Source of the DNA: Streptococcaceae bacterium
Lineage (GTDB): Bacteria; Bacillota; Bacilli; Lactobacillales; Streptococcaceae
Length of the DNA stretch: 8,750 nucleotides
Direction of reading: 5' to 3'
Assembly: GCA_031279745.1 (NCBI GenBank)
Contig: JAITHN010000126.1
Span: 1 to 8,750 of the forward strand
A program made the position numbers and the translations under genes. The first letter of the stretch is position 1. Each line of letters begins with the position of its first letter. Below, in pieces: positions 5,804 to 8,750 of this stretch. The notes beneath the pieces were generated by a model. The model saw only the letters and a list, made by a program, of their open reading frames with translations, was not told where the DNA came from and did not search any database.

Positions 5804-6874
5804 ATGAAAAAACCGATTGTGATTACGATTATTTCCCTTTTAGCGGCTGGCGCGCTTGCGCTAGGGGTACTGTTTGCGCTAGGGAATCAACCGAAGAAAA
5901 AAAATTTTACGACTTCTGAGTCTTCAGTTGAGAAAAAAGAGCCACCAAAGCCTGTCTTCAATCCATTGACTGGGATACAAGAGAAATCGAATGAGATACC
6001 AAAACACATTGCGATTGGCGTGAAGCAAGAAAATGCAGATTATGAAGGCGTAAGACAGTTTGGCCTGGAGAAAGCAGATGTTGTGTATGAGTATCCGCTT
6101 GAAAGCGCGTGGGACTCAAGATTTTTAGCAGTCTACTACACGAATGTTCCAGAAAAAGTAGGACCTGTTCGTTCGTATCGAAAAGTAGATAAAGCGATTA
6201 TGGAGCCTTATAAAAACGCGATGATCATGTATTCAGGGCATAACGGACCTTATGCTGGGCAGGCCAAAAGCGCAGGGTTAATTATGAATGAAACTGGAAA
6301 TTCTTGGAGAAATAACGAAAGTGGATTTCAGGCACCTCATAATCTTTGGGTAAAACCTGAGGAAGCGCTCAAAGAGGTTGAAAAATCAAAACGCGATCTT
6401 CCGCCCGTTTCGCAGTTCTTGTATAGTGAGGATGAAAAAACGATTGACAAAGCTGGGCTACCTTTCAAAGGAATTTCATTTTCTATGGCTGAAATGCAGA
6501 CAAATGTAAGTTGGAAATGGGAGAATAATCAGTTCGTTTATTATAAGAATGATTCTCCAATGCTTCTTTCAAATGAAAAAAAATATGCGTTTGACAAAGT
6601 AATCGTTATTCATGCGACGTTCCAAGAACTTCCGGAACATGACATGGCTGGAACGCCAGCAAGTGATATACAAATCGAAGGTGAAAGAGAAGGCTATCTT
6701 TTTGCACACGGTAAATACCTGAAAATAAAAGTCAAAAAAGAAAACGACGGGGCAATACCAAAATACTATACGGAAGACGGCAAGGAAATTGTTATGTCTG
6801 AAGGACGGACGTTCGTTCAATTTGTAATTGATAAATATTGGCCTCCAAAATTGACAACGGATGAAAAACAATAG
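5804..6874 (+). CDS. DUF3048 domain-containing, membrane-anchored protein (YerB-like)
   Basis: A 356-residue extracytoplasmic protein of the YerB/DUF3048 family, whose biochemical role is not established. Residues 4-27 are one hydrophobic segment after MKK. A charged, proline-rich linker follows (about 30-55). The N-terminal DUF3048 domain includes ADVVYEYPLE (91-100), SRFLAVYY and the family hallmark VGPVRSYR (119-126), then YSGHNGPY (143-150). The C-terminal domain has VSWKWENNQFVYYKN and a late KYYTEDGKEIVMSEGRTFVQF block. Related proteins are often lipoproteins, but there is no cysteine after the hydrophobic segment here, so this copy is probably held by an uncleaved helix or cleaved by ordinary signal peptidase. 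The ATG at 5804 is chosen for AAGGAGG at 5792-5798 with a 5-nt spacer and because MKK precedes the signal; upstream in-frame starts add 19 residues ahead of it. It is a single-gene unit closed by the terminator at 6910-6946. Confidence 0.9.
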   Translation: MKKPIVITIISLLAAGALALGVLFALGNQPKKKNFTTSESSVEKKEPPKPVFNPLTGIQEKSNEIPKHIAIGVKQENADYEGVRQFGLEKADVVYEYPLESAWDSRFLAVYYTNVPEKVGPVRSYRKVDKAIMEPYKNAMIMYSGHNGPYAGQAKSAGLIMNETGNSWRNNESGFQAPHNLWVKPEEALKEVEKSKRDLPPVSQFLYSEDEKTIDKAGLPFKGISFSMAEMQTNVSWKWENNQFVYYKNDSPMLLSNEKKYAFDKVIVIHATFQELPEHDMAGTPASDIQIEGEREGYLFAHGKYLKIKVKKENDGAIPKYYTEDGKEIVMSEGRTFVQFVIDKYWPPKLTTDEKQ

Positions 6875-6909
6875 ATTTCACTTTTGTTAGCAGGCGCCAA
6901 ATCAATAGT

Positions 6910-6946
6910 AACAGCAAGTTCTTCGAGCTTGCTGTTCTTTTTCTTT
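6910..6946 (+). terminator. Rho-independent terminator after the DUF3048 gene
   Basis: A perfect 9-bp stem, AACAGCAAG (6910-6918) with CTTGCTGTT (6928-6936), encloses a 9-nt loop that can itself pair a further three bases. A pyrimidine tract rich in T follows at 6937-6947. It lies 36 nt after the stop and separates this gene from the PTS operon. Confidence 0.88.
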
Positions 6947-7011
6947 CTATAAAATTAAATTCAGATTGACGAGGTTTTTACTAAAATATTAAATTTTTTT
7001 TAAAAAAAGTA

Positions 7012-7040
7012 TTGTAAATTTATTAAGCAAAATTTATAAT
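7012..7040 (+). promoter_or_regulatory. Sigma-A promoter of the PTS operon
   Basis: TTGTAA (7012-7017) and a perfect TATAAT (7035-7040) are separated by exactly 17 bp, in a strongly AT-rich stretch with A and T tracts just upstream that could act as an UP-like element. Predicted transcription starts near 7047, leaving a leader of about 77 nt. I saw no -12/-24 sigma-54 site, so a LevR-type sigma-54 control is not indicated. Confidence 0.85.
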
Positions 7041-7044
7041 ATGA

Positions 7045-7060
7045 ATGTAAAGGGTTACAT
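7045..7060. promoter_or_regulatory. Palindromic operator candidate 1 (cre-like)
   Basis: ATGTAA-AGGG-TTACAT is a perfect 6-4-6 palindrome lying across the predicted transcription start. Its core matches the catabolite-response consensus TGWAARCGYTWNCA at 12 of 14 positions, but it has GG in place of the usual central CG. It may therefore be a weak CcpA site or the operator of a local repressor. Its position suggests repression. Confidence 0.55.
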
Positions 7061-7069
7061 AAATATCTT

Positions 7070-7085
7070 ATTAGAGAAGTCTAAT
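7070..7085. promoter_or_regulatory. Palindromic operator candidate 2 or leader hairpin
   Basis: ATTAGA-GAAG-TCTAAT is a second perfect 6-4-6 palindrome, 25 bp centre to centre from the first. It lies in the leader, so it could be a DNA operator or a weak RNA hairpin. A small dyad GTTA/TAAC with a T-run (7086-7098) follows it, which leaves a leaky attenuator possible, although the stem has only one G-C pair. Confidence 0.4.
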
Positions 7086-7123
7086 GTTATTTTTTAACCT
7101 TAAACGAAAGTGAGGGAGTTTGG

Positions 7124-7450
7124 TTGTCTAAAGGAACAGTATTGTTAATCTGTGCAGCAGGCATGTCAACGAGCTTGCTTGTCACAAAGATGCAGAGAGT
7201 GGTTGAAAGAGAGAATAGAAACCTTGAAGTAGTTGCAGCATCTGTTTCAGAGATGGATGAAGCAATTCAAAACTACGATGTCAAAATTCTTTTACTCGGC
7301 CCGCAAGTGAGATTTCTTGAAGAAAAATACAAAGAAATCTTAAATCCGAAAGGAATTCCAGTATCTATTGTCTCTATGAGAGACTTTGGCATGATGGACG
7401 GAGAGGCGGTCATGCATTCTGCGATTGAAGTTATGGAAGGAGGAGAGTAA
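7124..7450 (+). CDS. PTS lactose/cellobiose-family IIB component
   Basis: A 108-residue cytoplasmic phosphotransfer protein. It takes phosphate from IIA onto a cysteine and passes it to the sugar carried by IIC. The phosphorylated cysteine is C10 in LLICAAGMSTSLLV, the standard P-loop of this family. LLGPQVRFLEEKY and a C-terminal MDGEAVMHSAIEVMEGG helix are also typical, and the length is normal. The start is TTG: GAGGGAG (7112-7118) is well placed, the first residues MSKGTVLLIC match family N-termini, and the next in-frame ATG falls after the active cysteine. It is the first gene of the operon. The stop is 2 nt before the IIA start, so translation is probably coupled. The likely substrates are cellobiose, chitobiose or related beta-glucosides; the exact sugar is not shown. 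Confidence 0.94.
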   Translation: MSKGTVLLICAAGMSTSLLVTKMQRVVERENRNLEVVAASVSEMDEAIQNYDVKILLLGPQVRFLEEKYKEILNPKGIPVSIVSMRDFGMMDGEAVMHSAIEVMEGGE

Positions 7451-7452
7451 AG

Positions 7453-7758
7453 TTGGAAAACATGGAAGTTGTAATGGGGATTATTATGAATGCAGGAGAT
7501 GCGAAATCTTCAGCAGTTGAAGCGATTCAAGCGGCAAAAGCTGGTGACTTTGAGAAAGCGGAAGAACGTTTAGCTCACGCAGGAACTGCACTTGTTGGTG
7601 CTCATGGATCACAAACAGAAATGCTTACAAAAGCTGCTCAAGGCGAAAAGATCGAAATCGGGATCTATATGGTTCACGCACAAGATCACTTGATGACTGC
7701 AATCGCATTCACTGATTTGGCAAAAGAATTTGTTGAGTTATACAAAAAACTTGGCTAA
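7453..7758 (+). CDS. PTS lactose/cellobiose-family IIA component
   Basis: A 101-residue, mainly helical cytoplasmic protein that forms trimers in this family and carries phosphate from HPr to IIB. The phosphorylated histidine is H75 in MVHAQDHLM, and D78 corresponds to the metal-binding aspartate at the trimer centre. GIIMNAGDAKSSAVEAI and GDFEKAEERL are typical of the first helices. The start is taken as TTG at 7453, with AAGGAGGAG at 7437-7445 overlapping the end of the IIB gene. The ATG at 7462 lies too far from that site, although it would remove only three residues. It is followed by 65 nt and then the IIC gene, whose own AGGAGG site makes all three genes one transcript. No terminator lies between them. 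Confidence 0.94.
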   Translation: MENMEVVMGIIMNAGDAKSSAVEAIQAAKAGDFEKAEERLAHAGTALVGAHGSQTEMLTKAAQGEKIEIGIYMVHAQDHLMTAIAFTDLAKEFVELYKKLG

Positions 7759-7823
7759 TCAGAAACACTCGATATAAAGGTTATTCCTTAATATAAAACA
7801 AATTATCTTTAGGAGGATAAGTA

Positions 7824-8750
7824 ATGAACGGTTTAACAACCTGGATGGAGAAAAACATGATGCCAGTTGCCAACAAAATTGGACAACAGCGTCACTTGGC
7901 AGCGTTACGTGATTCATTTTTGGCGATCTTGCCAGCAACGATGGTCGGAACGATTGCGGTAGCATTAAACGCCTTGTTGGGAACATTCCCAAATTCAATC
8001 AAACAAGCGATTGGGCAAGCGCCTGATTGGGACGGATCAACCATCCCAGTAATCAAACAAATCATGGCGGTTGACGGAATTGTTTGGGCAGGAACATTTG
8101 CGATCATTGGGATTCTTTTTGCAGCTGCATGGGGATACCAATTAGCTAAATCTTACGATGTAGAGCCTTTCACAGGAGCAATCGTTGGTGTTGGAACATT
8201 GTTTGCAGGATTGAACACTGCAACAGCTCTTCCAATCAAATTGCCAACAGATGTTTTGGCAGCAATCCAAAAAGCAACAGTAGCAGATGGAACATCAGTT
8301 TCTGGAATTTCTATCGGAGCAGATGGAACGACAGCTTTTGCTTCAGGGGTTAACCTTGGTAACTTGGGTGCGACATCTTACTTTGCAGTTATGATCATGG
8401 GTGGAATCGCCGTAACGATCTATGCAAAATTAGCGCAAACAAATATCAAAATCAAATTACCTGAAAGTGTACCACCAATGGTATCACGTCCATTTGAAGC
8501 GATTATTCCTGCAGCCGCAGCAATTTACACAGCTTCAATCATCTACTATGTAGTTCAATTAACAACAAACAAAGATGTAATGAGCTTAATTGCTGAATAC
8601 ATTGCAAAACCATTTACAGTGCTTTCACAAAGTTTAGTATCTGTTATCATTGTTACAGCAGCAGTTTCACTTCTTTGGTTGTGTGGATTACACGGACCAA
8701 ACGTATTGGGTGGAGTATTAGACGGAATTTGGTTGCCACAATTGTTGTCA
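7824..8750 (+). CDS. PTS lactose/cellobiose-family IIC permease (3' end outside window)
   Basis: The membrane channel of the same PTS system, open from ATG 7824 to the window edge (309 codons, no stop). Family members are usually around 430-450 residues, so about a third is missing because the window ends, not because the gene is broken. The start MNGLTTWMEKNMMPVANKIG is typical, with AGGAGG at 7811-7816 and a 7-nt spacer. Hydrophobic segments lie at about 31-53, 84-106, 115-136, 178-202, 224-245 and 268-286. The family block LPESVPPMVSRPFEAIIP is at 212-229. The conserved GLHGPNVLGG loop, with H290, belongs to the sugar-binding and phosphorylation region. Fast-evolving substrate contacts cannot be read by eye, so cellobiose, chitobiose or lactose all remain possible. 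Confidence 0.93.
   Translation, partial: MNGLTTWMEKNMMPVANKIGQQRHLAALRDSFLAILPATMVGTIAVALNALLGTFPNSIKQAIGQAPDWDGSTIPVIKQIMAVDGIVWAGTFAIIGILFAAAWGYQLAKSYDVEPFTGAIVGVGTLFAGLNTATALPIKLPTDVLAAIQKATVADGTSVSGISIGADGTTAFASGVNLGNLGATSYFAVMIMGGIAVTIYAKLAQTNIKIKLPESVPPMVSRPFEAIIPAAAAIYTASIIYYVVQLTTNKDVMSLIAEYIAKPFTVLSQSLVSVIIVTAAVSLLWLCGLHGPNVLGGVLDGIWLPQLLS

Noticed and set aside
7759..8107. Reverse-strand open frames over the start of the PTS IIC gene
   Set aside because: They are shadows of a strongly supported + strand permease gene.

Overview
The window looks like chromosome of a low-GC Gram-positive bacterium (Bacillota, class Bacilli). The evidence is AT-rich sequence, strong AGGAGG-type Shine-Dalgarno sites, TTG start codons, sigma-A-like promoters, U-tailed intrinsic terminators, a Bacillus-type DNA topoisomerase III, a DUF3048 (YerB-like) protein and a lactose/cellobiose-family PTS operon. 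The genus cannot be named from the sequence alone. All recognised genes lie on the + strand.

Layout. Positions 1-183 hold the hairpin-rich 3' end of an upstream transcript, closed by a very strong terminator. Positions 251-950 are repeats: three 23-bp units, then nine tandem units of about 61 bp. The M42 aminopeptidase gene follows (1042-2124) with its own extended -10 promoter. The next 850 bp (2125-2975) are non-coding and hold two further repeat families, one of 52 bp and one of 64 bp. topB occupies 2976-5039. A second, diverged array of the 61-bp family fills 5170-5710, ahead of the DUF3048 gene (5804-6874), which ends at a clear terminator. A well-formed promoter with two 16-bp palindromes then leads into a PTS operon, IIB-IIA-IIC. 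The IIC gene runs off the window end.

How the genes fit together. The peptidase, topB and DUF3048 genes appear to be separately expressed units, insulated from each other by long repeat-filled gaps. Only the three PTS genes form an operon: IIA receives phosphate from HPr, passes it to IIB, and IIB phosphorylates a beta-disaccharide as IIC imports it.

The most unusual content is the intergenic repeats. There are four repeat types, each containing inverted symmetry. In several places both arms of a hairpin have changed together between copies, which suggests that the folded structure (RNA or single-stranded DNA) is what is preserved.
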